This document shows, in pieces, positions 16,985 through 24,385 of a DNA stretch of 42,082 nucleotides. Made by a program: the position numbers and the translations under genes. The DNA is from Planctomycetota bacterium. Lineage in GTDB: Bacteria > Planctomycetota > PLA2. The notes beneath the pieces were generated by a model. That model saw nothing but the letters and a program-made list of their open reading frames with translations, had not been told where the DNA came from and did not search any database. How positions within the stretch are numbered: the stretch's first letter is position 1; every line of letters starts with the position of its first letter. The stretch is taken from contig JAJFFH010000053.1 of the NCBI GenBank assembly GCA_021776735.1, positions 1 through 42,082 of the forward strand, written 5' to 3'.

Positions 16985-17799
16985 AGCTCGCGTTCGTGGG
17001 GTGCGGGGCCGCCGGGCGCGTCTTGGGGATTGCGTGGCGTCGCGCGGGCCATGAGATTGGCGTGGTGCGCACGCGTTCGGCCGCGTCCGCGGCAAAAAGC
17101 ATCGCCGTCCTTGGCTGTGGTTCTACGGATGGCTCACTTGAACAGGCCGATGTCGTCGTGTTTGCGACGCCCGACGACGCGCTGGCAACCGTCGCGAAAG
17201 AGCACACGCTGCGCGTCGAACAGGTCGCGTTGCATCTTTCCGGCGCGCATCCGTCCACCGTACTCGTGCCGACCGGGGCGCGCACCGCCGGTCTGCATCC
17301 GCTGCGCGCGTTTGCCGACGTCGAGAGCGCGCTTGCGGCGCTGCCCGACACGCACTGTTTCGTCGAAGGCGAGGCGGTCGATGTTGCCGAAGCGCTCGCG
17401 CGCGATCTGACGCCGCACGTCGCGCGCATCGCGACCGACAAGAAAGCGCTTTATCACGCGGCCGCGGCGATCACGTCCAACTACACCCTGGCGCTCGTTG
17501 CGTGGGCGCTGGAGCTGTTTCGCGAGGCGGGCGTGGACGGCGATTCCGCGTTGGCCGCCTTGTTGCCGCTCGCGCGCGGCAGCCTCGACAACCTCGAGGC
17601 GGTCGGACTTCCGGACGCGCTGACCGGTCCGGTCGCGCGCGGTGACACAGAAATCGTGAGCGCACACCTTGCTGCTCTTTCCCCGGAAGACCAAACGCTC
17701 TACGCGGAACTGGTGCGCGCAACGTTGCCGCTCGCCGCCGAAAAGGGCGGGTTGACCGAGGAAGGTTCGACCGCGATTCGCCGCGTGCTGGGGGGCTAG
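16981..17799 (+). CDS. Rossmann-fold DUF2520 protein
   Basis: 272 aa from GTG 16981. The N-terminal GCGAAGRVLG dinucleotide-binding loop (residues 7-16) with a following VV-x-ATPDDA strand matches the Rossmann-like half. The helical C-terminal half (HP-L-R-AF, TDKKALYHAAAAITSNY) matches DUF2520. The fold resembles ketopantoate reductase and pyrroline-5-carboxylate reductase, so an NAD(P)-dependent oxidoreductase is likely, but the substrate is unknown. Coupling to thiD through a GTGA overlap suggests a cofactor-biosynthesis link; elsewhere, as I recall, DUF2520 genes often sit with pantothenate genes. A near copy of the 13-bp word at 17100 encodes S-I-A-V-L. Confidence 0.85.
   Translation: MKLAFVGCGAAGRVLGIAWRRAGHEIGVVRTRSAASAAKSIAVLGCGSTDGSLEQADVVVFATPDDALATVAKEHTLRVEQVALHLSGAHPSTVLVPTGARTAGLHPLRAFADVESALAALPDTHCFVEGEAVDVAEALARDLTPHVARIATDKKALYHAAAAITSNYTLALVAWALELFREAGVDGDSALAALLPLARGSLDNLEAVGLPDALTGPVARGDTEIVSAHLAALSPEDQTLYAELVRATLPLAAEKGGLTEEGSTAIRRVLGG
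17100..17112 (+). repeat. Near copy of 13-bp word (one mismatch) in DUF2520 gene
   Basis: CATCGCCGTCCTT, preceded by AAAAAG and followed by GGCTGTGGTTC. The same extended context (AAAAG-x-ATCGCCGTCCTTG-x-CTGTG) recurs in the unrelated GAF gene at 25694. Confidence 0.6.
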
Positions 17800-17818
17800 C
17801 GCGTTCGCTGCATCGTTG

Positions 17819-18040
17819 TGTGGGCGGCCGCGCCCGGGAACTTGTTTTCAGCCACAGAGCACACCGAGATCACGGAGAGACTCGCTGAATGCCATCCACC
17901 AATCGCGGACTGCCGAAGTTGATGACCAGGCCACGCTTCAATCCTGTGCTCTTCAGGTAGGACCCCTCGATCGCCGCGGCGATGATCTGCTCGGTGAGCG
18001 GATCTCTCATCTCTGTGACCTCTGTGGCAAGACCGCCCAC
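17819..18040 (-). mobile_element. Decayed GxxExxY cassette, internal deletion (copy B)
   Basis: The left 140 bp (GTGGGCGGCCGCGCCCGGG..., CCACAGAG repeats, the 3' end of the GxxExxY gene up to CTTCAGGTAGGAC) and the right 80 bp (CCTCGATCGCCG... GACCTCTGTGGCAAG) match the intact copy at 39842-40310 at high identity, but about 225 bp of the centre is missing. Outer ends are GTGGGC/GCCCAC. A half-attC-like segment (ACAACGATGCAGCG on the minus strand) flanks the left end. It lies 1 bp from the end of the gene at 18042 and 20 bp after the DUF2520 stop. Confidence 0.8.
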
Positions 18041-18041
18041 G

Positions 18042-18350
18042 CTACTTCGACGAGTCCAGGAGTCCGTAGCGGGCGATCCACGCAGGGAGTTTGGCGATGC
18101 CCATCAGCTGCGCTGGCGTGACGGTCTCGCCGGCGAGTTCCGGGGTCAGCGACAGCACGTTGTTGACGGCGTCGCAGAACGCGTACAGCGTCGCATGGTC
18201 CGGCGTGTCGCTGCCGTTCAGGAGCGCGTCGAGCGTGGCCGGTTCCATGGCCAACGCCACGGCGACATTGCGCGGATCGACGTACGTTTCCGCCGTGACT
18301 GCGTCGACGACGCAGCGGGTTCGGCGCGTTCACCACTCGTGAATCTTCAC
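18042..18350 (-). pseudogene. Small protein with in-frame TGA at codon 7
   Basis: GTG 18350 lies 3 bp after the acyl-CoA ligase stop and opens a frame of 102 codons that looks coding throughout (V-K-I-H-E-W, then TGA 18332-18330, then a 95-residue run to TAG at 18042). The downstream part (D-A-V-T-A-E-T-Y-V-D-P-R-N-V-A-V-A-L-A-M-E-P...) continues well before any usable start; the first GTG after the TGA is at 18260 (72 aa). No family is recognised; it is helical and acidic at the C-terminus. Options: a nonsense mutation, an internal start at 18260, or readthrough. A decayed cassette begins right after the stop. Confidence 0.45.
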
Positions 18351-18353
18351 GGT

Positions 18354-20015
18354 CTAAGAGTACATCGAATCGATCAGATCTGAATAGCGTTCCGCGATCA
18401 CGTTGCGGCGCAGCTTCAGCGTCGGCGTGAGCAGGCCGTTTTCGACGGCGAACGGCTCGGGCAAGAGCGCGATGCGATTGATTCTCTCGAACGAGCGCAG
18501 TTCGCGCGTCGCGGCGCGGATGTCGTCGCGATACGCCTCAATCAACCGCGCATCATCCGCGTCCAACCGCGCATCGTCCGCGTCCGCCGAGGGCACAACC
18601 AGCGCGCCGAGGTTCTTGCGATCCTGGCCGACGACGATGACCTGCGCGACGCCGGGCACCTGCAGAATGCAGTGTTCGATCGGCTCGGGCTCGACGTTCT
18701 CCCCGCCCGAGAGCACGATGGTCTCCTTGGCGCGTCCGACAAAAATCAGGTCGCCCTGTTCCGTGACCTTGCCGAGGTCCCCGGTATCGAACCACCCGGC
18801 GTCATCGAGAACCGAGCGCGTCAGATCCTCGTCCTTGTAGTACCCGCGCATGACCTGCGGGCCGCGCACGAGGAACGTCGCGTTGTCTCCGACGCGGATT
18901 TCGGTCTCCGGTGCGGCGCGCCCGATGGTGCCGACAATGTTGTCCCCGGCCACGCGCAACGCGACGACGGGTGCGGTCTCGGTGAGCCCGTAGCCGACGA
19001 GCAGGCTCACGCCGACGTCGGCGAAGAACTGGTCGATGTGTCGCGGGAGGTAGCCGCCGCCGCTGACGCCGTGCTTGAGGCGCCCGCCGAGTGCCGCCGC
19101 GACCTGTCTGTAAAACAGCGCCTTGCCGAGCAGGTGGGGCGGCAGACCGAGCGGATTGCGTGCGCGCCAGCGCCGCGTGCCGCGGCAGGCCGAGCGAAAC
19201 AGCTTCGGTGCGAGGCCGCCCTTCTTGTCGATCGCGTCGCACACCCCGCGATACAGCGCCTCCCAAACGCGCGGCACCGCGGCGAAGAACTGCGGTTGAT
19301 GCTTTTGCAGGTCCTGCTTGAGCCGCCGCTTGTCGCTGTAGACGAACACGTTGCCCGCGGCAAACCCGCACAGCTCGACGGTCTGCTCGAACGTGTGCCA
19401 GCTCGGCAGGATCGATACCCAGACATCGCCCGGCTGCATATCGACGAGCGTCGGCAGGTAGCGAATGTTGTGCGCGATGTTTTGCTGCTCCAGCATGACG
19501 CCCTTGGGCCGCCCGGTCGTGCCCGAGGTATAGAGCAGGACGGCGAGGTCGTTCGGAGCGGCGCGCGCGCCGTAGCCGGCAAGCGTGTCCGCGTCGCACG
19601 CGACCGGCGCAGGAAAGGCATCGCCGTCCGTACGCGTTACCCTCAAGGTGTCCGGCAGCAGGGAGGCCGCGCGTTCGGATCCGGCGAAGGCGTATTTGCA
19701 TTCGGAATGCAGCAAGATCGAATGGAGCTCACGGACGGCGATGTCTTCGCCACGGGGAACGGCGACGGCGCCGATCGCGAGGCAGGCGGCGTAGACGTGA
19801 AACCACCGGGGGCTGTTCTCGGCCACGATGGCCACCCGGTCGCCGGGACCGATGCCGTTTTGGCGCAGGAACAGCGCGACGCCGTGGATCGCGTCGGTCG
19901 CCTCGGCGTACGTCCAGGTCCGGTCGCGCCGAATCTGCATCGGGTGGTCCGCAAAACGCGCTAGGGCAGCGAAAAGATGGCCGTTGATCGTGTCCGTGCG
20001 CGTTTTGGTGCTCAT
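18354..20015 (-). CDS. AMP-forming long-chain acyl-CoA synthetase (FadD15-like)
   Basis: 553 aa adenylate-forming enzyme. Core motifs are all present: LLYTSGTTGRPKG (A3 phosphate loop), SWHTFEQTV, GYGLTETAPV (A5), WFDTGDLG (A7, ribose-binding Asp) and the C-terminal LTPTLKLRRN with the catalytic Lys. Together with the long linker around HQPQFFAAVPRVWEALY, this is the pattern of the FadD15/FAA-type long-chain fatty acid ligases that activate fatty acids to acyl-CoA at the membrane face. A 21-bp tandem duplication near 18543-18585 gives a repeated D-A-D-D-A-R-L segment in a surface loop. Two exact 13-bp words lie inside (19619, 19731), read in different frames. It is divergent from trxA, with start ATG 20015. 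Confidence 0.9.
   Translation of the reverse strand: MSTKTRTDTINGHLFAALARFADHPMQIRRDRTWTYAEATDAIHGVALFLRQNGIGPGDRVAIVAENSPRWFHVYAACLAIGAVAVPRGEDIAVRELHSILLHSECKYAFAGSERAASLLPDTLRVTRTDGDAFPAPVACDADTLAGYGARAAPNDLAVLLYTSGTTGRPKGVMLEQQNIAHNIRYLPTLVDMQPGDVWVSILPSWHTFEQTVELCGFAAGNVFVYSDKRRLKQDLQKHQPQFFAAVPRVWEALYRGVCDAIDKKGGLAPKLFRSACRGTRRWRARNPLGLPPHLLGKALFYRQVAAALGGRLKHGVSGGGYLPRHIDQFFADVGVSLLVGYGLTETAPVVALRVAGDNIVGTIGRAAPETEIRVGDNATFLVRGPQVMRGYYKDEDLTRSVLDDAGWFDTGDLGKVTEQGDLIFVGRAKETIVLSGGENVEPEPIEHCILQVPGVAQVIVVGQDRKNLGALVVPSADADDARLDADDARLIEAYRDDIRAATRELRSFERINRIALLPEPFAVENGLLTPTLKLRRNVIAERYSDLIDSMYS
19619..19631 (+). repeat. 13-bp dispersed word, exact copy in acyl-CoA ligase (first)
   Basis: CATCGCCGTCCGT on the plus strand; the gene is on the minus strand and reads it as CGT ACG GAC GGC GAT GCC (R-T-D-G-D-A). 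Confidence 0.85.
19731..19743 (-). repeat. 13-bp dispersed word, exact copy in acyl-CoA ligase (second)
   Basis: ACGGACGGCGATG on the plus strand, 100 bp from the first copy and inverted to it; the gene reads GAC ATC GCC GTC CGT (D-I-A-V-R). Confidence 0.85.
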
Positions 20016-20043
20016 TTGGGCCTGTCGGTTGCGTGGGTATACT
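20016..20043 (+). promoter_or_regulatory. Promoter of trxA, possibly bidirectional
   Basis: TTGGGC (20016-20021), a 16-bp spacer and TATACT (20038-20043) form a good sigma70-type promoter 52 bp before trxA. The -10 core is symmetric (GGGTATACTCC), so TATACC is also present on the minus strand about 20 nt before the ligase ATG. Confidence 0.55.
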
Positions 20044-20095
20044 CCTAGCCCGGGGGCAGGCCCGCAAGGAGTCCCCCCCTCTCAAGGAGTTCCTG

Positions 20096-20419
20096 ATGAG
20101 TCTCAGCAAGTTCGACGACGACAACTTCAAGGCCGAAGTCCTCAGCTCGGATGTCCCGGTCCTGGTCGATTTCTACGCGACATGGTGCGGTCCGTGCAAG
20201 GTGATGGACCCGATTATCGAGGAACTCGCGACCGAATACGACGGGCGGATCAAGATCGGCAAGCTCAACATCGACGACGCCCCGCTCACGCCCGGCCAGT
20301 TCGGTGTGCGTGGCGTGCCGACGCTGATCTTCTTCAACAACGGCGAGCCGGTCGATCTCTTGCAGGGCCCGCGCAAGAAGCCGGAGCTCAAGACCAAGCT
20401 CGACGGGCTGCTCGTGTAG
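20096..20419 (+). CDS. trxA: Thioredoxin
   Basis: 107 aa, the usual thioredoxin length, cytoplasmic. The active site WCGPC is at residues 31-35, preceded by the VLVDFYA strand, with the cis-Pro segment GVPTLIFF in place. It reduces protein disulfides and accepts electrons from thioredoxin reductase. ATG 20096 is preceded by AAGGAG at a good distance, so the earlier in-frame start at 20033 is rejected. A hairpin plus T-run follows at 20447-20488. The next two genes encode exported trypsin-fold proteins. Confidence 0.95.
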   Translation: MSLSKFDDDNFKAEVLSSDVPVLVDFYATWCGPCKVMDPIIEELATEYDGRIKIGKLNIDDAPLTPGQFGVRGVPTLIFFNNGEPVDLLQGPRKKPELKTKLDGLLV

Positions 20420-20446
20420 CTCCTTCGATTTTTTCACGATTCGTGC

Positions 20447-20488
20447 CGCACGGTCCCCGGCTGGTAGCTTTGGGCCGTGCGTTTTTTT
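20447..20488 (+). terminator. Rho-independent-type terminator overlapping the next gene start
   Basis: CGCACGG (20447-20453) pairs with CCGTGCG (20475-20481) around a 21-nt loop, directly followed by eight T residues (20482-20489). It sits 28 bp after trxA, but the 3' arm contains the GTG start of the protease gene and the T-run encodes its first Phe codons. Confidence 0.6.
20465..20470 (+). promoter_or_regulatory. -10-like hexamer TAGCTT, leaderless-type
   Basis: TAGCTT, 6-nt spacer, GTG 20477; no Shine-Dalgarno. It lies inside the loop of the terminator-like hairpin. Confidence 0.35.
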
Positions 20489-21850
20489 TATTTTCTCCTG
20501 GGTGCCGGTGCGCTTTTGGGCGCCCTGGCCGCGACCCCGGCACGGGCGCAGGACGGTCCGCGGAGCCTGCCCAGCCTCGCGCGCCGGATGCGCGCCGCCA
20601 AGGACGGGGTTTTTCCCGCGCTGGTTCACATCGTTAACGTCGAGGAAAACCTCGTGCGGGGGCGGCGGCGCAAGAGCGTGTCGAGCGGGAGCGGCTTTTT
20701 CATCGACGAAAAGGGCCATATCGTCACGAACTACCACGTGGCCGGGCAGGCGCGACGGCTGTTCGTGACCCTCGCCAGCCGGCGCAAGGTCGCCGCCACG
20801 ATTGTCGCGGGCGATCCGTACACCGATATCGCGGTTCTGCGGGTCGATCCCAAGGTGGCGTGGCCGGACGGCAAGCCTGTTTTCGCGCGTTTTGCCGACT
20901 CCGACCGGCTCCACGAGGGCGATTTCGTGATGGCCATGGGTTCGCCGCTCTCGCTGTCGCGCTCCCTCTCGTTCGGCATCATCTCGTGCCGTGAGCGGAC
21001 GTTGCGCGCCATGCGCCTCGCCGGGCTCGAGACCGGCAAGTACAACACTTGGCTGCAGACCGATGCAGCGATTAACCCCGGCAACAGCGGCGGGCCGCTC
21101 GTCGATCTGTCCGGGCGGGTGGTGGGCGTCAACACGCGTGCGAATCTGGCGGCCAACAATATCGGCTTCGCGATTCCGAGCAATGTCGTGCGCGACGTCG
21201 TCGCCGAGCTGATCCGGCACGCGAAGGTGATTCGCTCGTCGCTGGGCCTGACACTGCAGCCGGTCGGGGCGCTGGCCGACACCGCGCTTGGGGTGGCGCC
21301 AGACGGCGTTCTCGTGGCAGCCGTGCAGAAACACTCGCCCGCGGCTCGCGCTGGGATTCGCGCGGGCGATTTCCTTGAGGCGCTTGGGGGAGTGAAGGTC
21401 GCCGTGCGTTTCGACGAGGAGTTGCCGCGTGTCTACCAGCGTATTGCGCGCCTCCCGCGCGACCTCGACACGGTCCTGACCCTGCGCCGCGCCGGACGTT
21501 CCCTGCGCGTGCCCGTACGCGCGGTGGCGCTGGCGCGCGAACTCGGTCGCGAGCTGCCGGTTGCGTCGTGGGGCGTCACGGTGCGCGGCATCACGCCGGC
21601 CATGGCGCGTGAACTCCGATTCGAGACGACCGCGGGTGTGCTGGTGACAGGGGTGCGCGCGGGCGGACTTGCCGCCGGGCGGCTTGAGCGCGGCGACGTC
21701 ATCACGAACGTGCAGGGCGTGGACGTGACCGACCTCGCGGGTTTCTTGAAACTCGTGACGACATCGCTGCGCGCGGGCGACCGGCTCGTTCGCCTCAAGG
21801 TTCGCAAGGGCGCGATTCTGGACGTGACCGTCTTGCGGAGGTCCCCATGA
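20477..21850 (+). CDS. DegP/HtrA-like S1C serine protease with PDZ domains, exported
   Basis: 457 aa from GTG 20477, where a signal peptide begins (residues 3-20, A-R-A cleavage near 24). The trypsin-fold domain holds a full triad: His 87 in TNYHV, Asp 117 in YTDIAVL, Ser 204 in PGNSGGPL, and ends in IGFAIPSN as in HtrA proteins. Two PDZ-like domains follow (about residues 255-340 and 365-450), each with an A-G-[IL]-x-x-G-D core. HtrA-type enzymes degrade or hold misfolded envelope proteins. The stop overlaps the next start by 4 bp (ATGA), so it is co-translated with the inactive paralogue downstream. GTG is favoured because nothing upstream in frame looks coding. Confidence 0.9.
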   Translation: MRFFYFLLGAGALLGALAATPARAQDGPRSLPSLARRMRAAKDGVFPALVHIVNVEENLVRGRRRKSVSSGSGFFIDEKGHIVTNYHVAGQARRLFVTLASRRKVAATIVAGDPYTDIAVLRVDPKVAWPDGKPVFARFADSDRLHEGDFVMAMGSPLSLSRSLSFGIISCRERTLRAMRLAGLETGKYNTWLQTDAAINPGNSGGPLVDLSGRVVGVNTRANLAANNIGFAIPSNVVRDVVAELIRHAKVIRSSLGLTLQPVGALADTALGVAPDGVLVAAVQKHSPAARAGIRAGDFLEALGGVKVAVRFDEELPRVYQRIARLPRDLDTVLTLRRAGRSLRVPVRAVALARELGRELPVASWGVTVRGITPAMARELRFETTAGVLVTGVRAGGLAAGRLERGDVITNVQGVDVTDLAGFLKLVTTSLRAGDRLVRLKVRKGAILDVTVLRRSP

Positions 21851-23241
21851 ACCGGATGAGCACTCTCGCCAAGATGACGGCCGCGGTTCCGAGGGTTCTA
21901 GTTGTCCTGGGCCTGTTGGCGGCGTCCGCGGATGCCGGCGCCGACGTGCGCGATCGGGTCTTTGTCGTTCGCGTGGTCACGGAGCAGGCGACGAACACGG
22001 GCACGCGGCGCAACACGCTGGCCGCGCCCGCCATCGTCGCGGGTCCGGACGGTCTGCTGATGGTCGTCGGCCTCGCGATCGAGCCGGACAAGGACAACCA
22101 CGACACCGATGTGCGCGTGACCGCGGTCGGTCCCAAGGGTTGGGTCTGGCGGGCGAAACTCCTCGGTACGGTGGACGACCTCGAATGCACGTTCGTGCGT
22201 CTCGTGCCCGCGGACGATCGCAAGATGCCCAAACCGGTCGATCTGGAGGCCCCGCCGGAACTCGGTGTCGGTGATCCGGTGCGCCTGTTCGGGCGCCACG
22301 GTCCGCTGTTTCGGCACGCCCCGCGCGAGCGCACGCTGAAGATCGAAGCCGTGGCCCGCGGACCGCAGCGGCTTTACGCACTGTCCGCCGACGTCACGCG
22401 CTGGATCGGCAGCATGGCGCTGACCTCGGACGGCCGGCTGCTCGGTTTTTTGGATACCCGTCCGACCATGCCCGGCCGCCGGGGTGCGATGCTCGGTCTC
22501 GGCGCCCAGACGGTCGTGGTCGTGCCCGCCGACGTCTACGCCGCTGCGGCGCGCCGCCCTCCGGGCCAGGTGAAGGGCCGCGCGTGGCTCGGCGTCAACC
22601 TTGCGCCGTTCGACGAAGACCGCGAGGCGTTCTTCAGCGTGAAAGGCGACTGGAACGGGGCGCTCGTGACCGGCGTCGCCTCGGGATCGCCCGCCGCGGA
22701 CGCGGGCCTGGAGGTGCACGATCTTGTACGCAGTATCGGGCCTCTGCGCATTCGCCATGAGCGCGCCGAGGACTGGAACATCATGCTGCGCGCGGTGCAG
22801 CGCCTGCCCCTCGGCCAGCCACTCGAGTGCGACGTGGTGCGATTCACGCGAAGGGCGGACGGCGAGTACGACGCCAAGGAAATCAAGCGCACGCTCACGC
22901 TGCGTGAGCGGCCGCTCGCTTTCGCCGAGGTCGAGGAACAAGAGGTCGCGGATCTCGGAATCAAGGTCAAGCCGCTCACCGACGACTACCGCCGCACGCT
23001 GCGTCTCGGCTCGGGCATCGACGGCGTTGTCGTGACCCGAATTGCACGCGCCGCGCCGGTCCAGTTGGCCGGATTGCGGTCCGACGACATCATCCTGCGC
23101 GTGGACGAGCACCCGGTGCCCGACGTCGCGACCCTGAAGCGGGTCGCCACCGCCGCCAAGAAGGCGAAGCGCAAGAAGATCGCGCTGTTCGTCCGGCGCG
23201 GCCGGCGGACGTTGTTTCTGGCCGTCGATACGAACTGGTGA
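21847..23241 (+). CDS. Exported trypsin-fold/PDZ protein lacking the catalytic triad
   Basis: 464 aa with a signal peptide (hydrophobic residues about 15-28, cleavage near A-D-A). Strand pattern and position of blocks in residues 35-235 follow the protease encoded just upstream, but none of the TN-x-H, D-I-A-[VL] or GNSGGP motifs remain; the corresponding places read GPDGLLMVVG, LECTFVRL and RWIGSMALTSDG. Two PDZ-like domains follow (about 245-345 and 365-460), with GSPAADAGL and AAPVQLAGL cores. I infer a pseudoprotease that binds substrates or regulates its active partner. ATG 21847 has a GGAGG Shine-Dalgarno and overlaps the upstream stop. Confidence 0.75.
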   Translation: MNRMSTLAKMTAAVPRVLVVLGLLAASADAGADVRDRVFVVRVVTEQATNTGTRRNTLAAPAIVAGPDGLLMVVGLAIEPDKDNHDTDVRVTAVGPKGWVWRAKLLGTVDDLECTFVRLVPADDRKMPKPVDLEAPPELGVGDPVRLFGRHGPLFRHAPRERTLKIEAVARGPQRLYALSADVTRWIGSMALTSDGRLLGFLDTRPTMPGRRGAMLGLGAQTVVVVPADVYAAAARRPPGQVKGRAWLGVNLAPFDEDREAFFSVKGDWNGALVTGVASGSPAADAGLEVHDLVRSIGPLRIRHERAEDWNIMLRAVQRLPLGQPLECDVVRFTRRADGEYDAKEIKRTLTLRERPLAFAEVEEQEVADLGIKVKPLTDDYRRTLRLGSGIDGVVVTRIARAAPVQLAGLRSDDIILRVDEHPVPDVATLKRVATAAKKAKRKKIALFVRRGRRTLFLAVDTNW

Positions 23242-23560
23242 TGCGGGCAATGCCCCGGACCCACGCGAGAGCAGAACCAAGACCGACCACAGGAACGGAC
23301 GGCGATGTTTCTGGCCTCGCCCGGTCACCGGAGCGTGACGACGACCATGATCTATGCGCTGCCCCCTGAATCGACGGCAGTGATCCTCGACTCTCGTCTT
23401 ATGCAGCAGCGCCGTGCAGTCTATCCCGGCCGCGCCTGACCGGCCCGTCCAAAACCGCACGCGGAGCCGTCTTCGCGGCACTCCCCGGAGTCTGCCGATT
23501 CGAGATAGACTGTACGAATGCGCAAGACCCTCGTATTGTGCGGAACCGCATAATGTAGTA
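23242..23560. other. Intergenic stretch before the cassette array
   Basis: 319 bp without a convincing gene. It contains one exact 13-bp word (23295) and, at 23518-23553, an 11-codon frame that looks like the start of a secreted protein (MRKTLVLCGTA then TAA) with TAGACT at 23506-23511. That may be a gene interrupted 8 bp before the cassette boundary at 23561. No attI or integrase is recognisable. Confidence 0.5.
23295..23310 (-). repeat. 13-bp dispersed word, exact copy
   Basis: ACGGACGGCGATGTTT on the plus strand, intergenic, 54 bp after the PDZ gene. On the minus strand it continues TCCTGTGG, matching the extended copies at 10819 and 31170. Confidence 0.85.
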
Positions 23561-23803
23561 GTTGGGCGGACGAGGAGAAGTTCTTGCCACAGAGATCACA
23601 GAGATCACAGAGGTCTCAGAGATGAGAGATCGAAGCGTGGCTGGTCATCAACTTCGGCAGTCAGCGATTGGTGGGTTGCATTCAGTGAGTCTCTTCTCTC
23701 TGTGATCTCTGAGTCCTCTGTGGCTGAAAACCAGTTCCCGGGCGCGGCCGCCCGACAAGCCGATGCAGCAGGCGGCCTTCGGCCGCCGCTGATCGGCCAA
23801 GGC
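23561..23803 (+). mobile_element. Cassette 1: decayed GxxExxY cassette (copy C)
   Basis: It starts with GTTGGGC (23561-23567), then GGACGAGGAGAAGTTCTTGCC and CACAGAG repeats, then joins the start of the GxxExxY cassette to its 3' end; most of the gene is deleted. It ends with the repeat CTCTGTGGCTG and CCAGTTCCCGGGCGCGGCC just before attC1. Compared with the intact copy at 39842-40310 (opposite strand), both ends are kept and about 290 bp of the centre is lost; the deletion breakpoints differ from those of copy B at 17819. Confidence 0.8.
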
Positions 23804-23810
23804 GTTGGAC
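23750..23810 (+). other. attC recombination site 1
   Basis: A 61-bp site with R'' GCCCGAC and R' GTTGGAC (fits GTTRRRY). GCCGAT-G-CAGC pairs with GCTG-ATCGGC, leaving one extrahelical G in the L'' arm, and the tip is GGCGGCC-TTC-GGCCGCC. Bulged base, unpaired spacer and paired terminal boxes are the hallmarks of integron attC sites. Confidence 0.88.
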
Positions 23811-23856
23811 GGCCCTTCTGGCACTGGAGTGGTCTTCCCCCTATCAGGAGGTACAC

Positions 23857-24168
23857 ATGCACCAAGTCATTATGAAGGTCGCCCTCGTTCCGGGGAGCCA
23901 GGAAAAGACGAAGACGTTTTTCGAGACCACTCTCCTGGACGTGTTGAGCGAGTTCAGCAGTTGGCGCGGGGCGACGCTGGCGGTCGATTCCGAAACGAAC
24001 GAGATCGTGGTTGTCGGGTCGTGGGCCGACGCTGAAGAGATGCGGTCGTGGCTTGCCGACCCGAGGCATAGCGATCTCATGGGGCAGCTCGCGGAGTCCT
24101 TCGCGGGGCCGCCCGCAGTGACCATCGCGGAGGTCGTGACGGAGGTGGGCCCTCGTGCAGCCCGGTAG
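23857..24168 (+). CDS. ABM-like small protein in integron-type cassette
   Basis: 103 aa with a strong AGGAGG Shine-Dalgarno 5 bp before ATG 23857. The pattern (a beta strand, HQVIMKVALVPGSQEKTKTFFE; then helix; then VVVGSWADAEEMRSWLADPRHSDLM) fits the dimeric alpha+beta barrel of antibiotic-biosynthesis-monooxygenase-like proteins, where the second strand and the W-x-D-x-E-x-x-x-x-W-x-x-D-x-RH helix are typical. No cofactor is bound by these folds, and the substrate is unknown. It is the only gene between attC1 and attC2, in the same orientation, as expected for a gene cassette. Confidence 0.7.
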   Translation: MHQVIMKVALVPGSQEKTKTFFETTLLDVLSEFSSWRGATLAVDSETNEIVVVGSWADAEEMRSWLADPRHSDLMGQLAESFAGPPAVTIAEVVTEVGPRAAR

Positions 24169-24258
24169 TCGAGCGCGCGTGGATTTGGAGGACAGCGTCC
24201 TTCATCGATTCGGGAGGGCGAACTACCCTGGACCGCATCTGATTCGCCGACCCTGCCC

Positions 24259-24358
24259 GCCTGACAAGCCGCTGCCGCCGACGAGCGACGGGCGCGCGAA
24301 CTGCGAGTGCGGTAGCATGGGGACGGCCGCTCGCGGCTGAGCGGCGGAGTCGTCAGGC
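24259..24358 (+). other. attC recombination site 2
   Basis: A 100-bp site with perfect terminal boxes GCCTGAC and GTCAGGC. GCCGCT (24268-24273) pairs with AGCGGC near the 3' end, and CGAGCG pairs with CGCTCG, with offset unpaired bases. It shares much of its sequence with site 3 (GACAAG-x-CGCTGC-x-GCCGACGAGCG, GGTAGCATG). Confidence 0.8.
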
Positions 24359-24385
24359 ACATCGAGCAAACCAACAGCGATCCTC

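Noticed and set aside
17531..17545. GGACGGCGAT in the DUF2520 gene as another copy of the dispersed word
   Set aside because: Only ten bases match and V-D-G-D is a common codon run at this GC; not counted.
18672..19964. 430-codon open frame antisense to the acyl-CoA ligase
   Set aside because: The ligase motifs are all on the other strand; this is a shadow of high third-position GC.
23242..23560. attI site or integrase gene before the cassette array
   Set aside because: No tyrosine recombinase motifs and no attI-like paired boxes can be recognised upstream of GTTGGGC at 23561.
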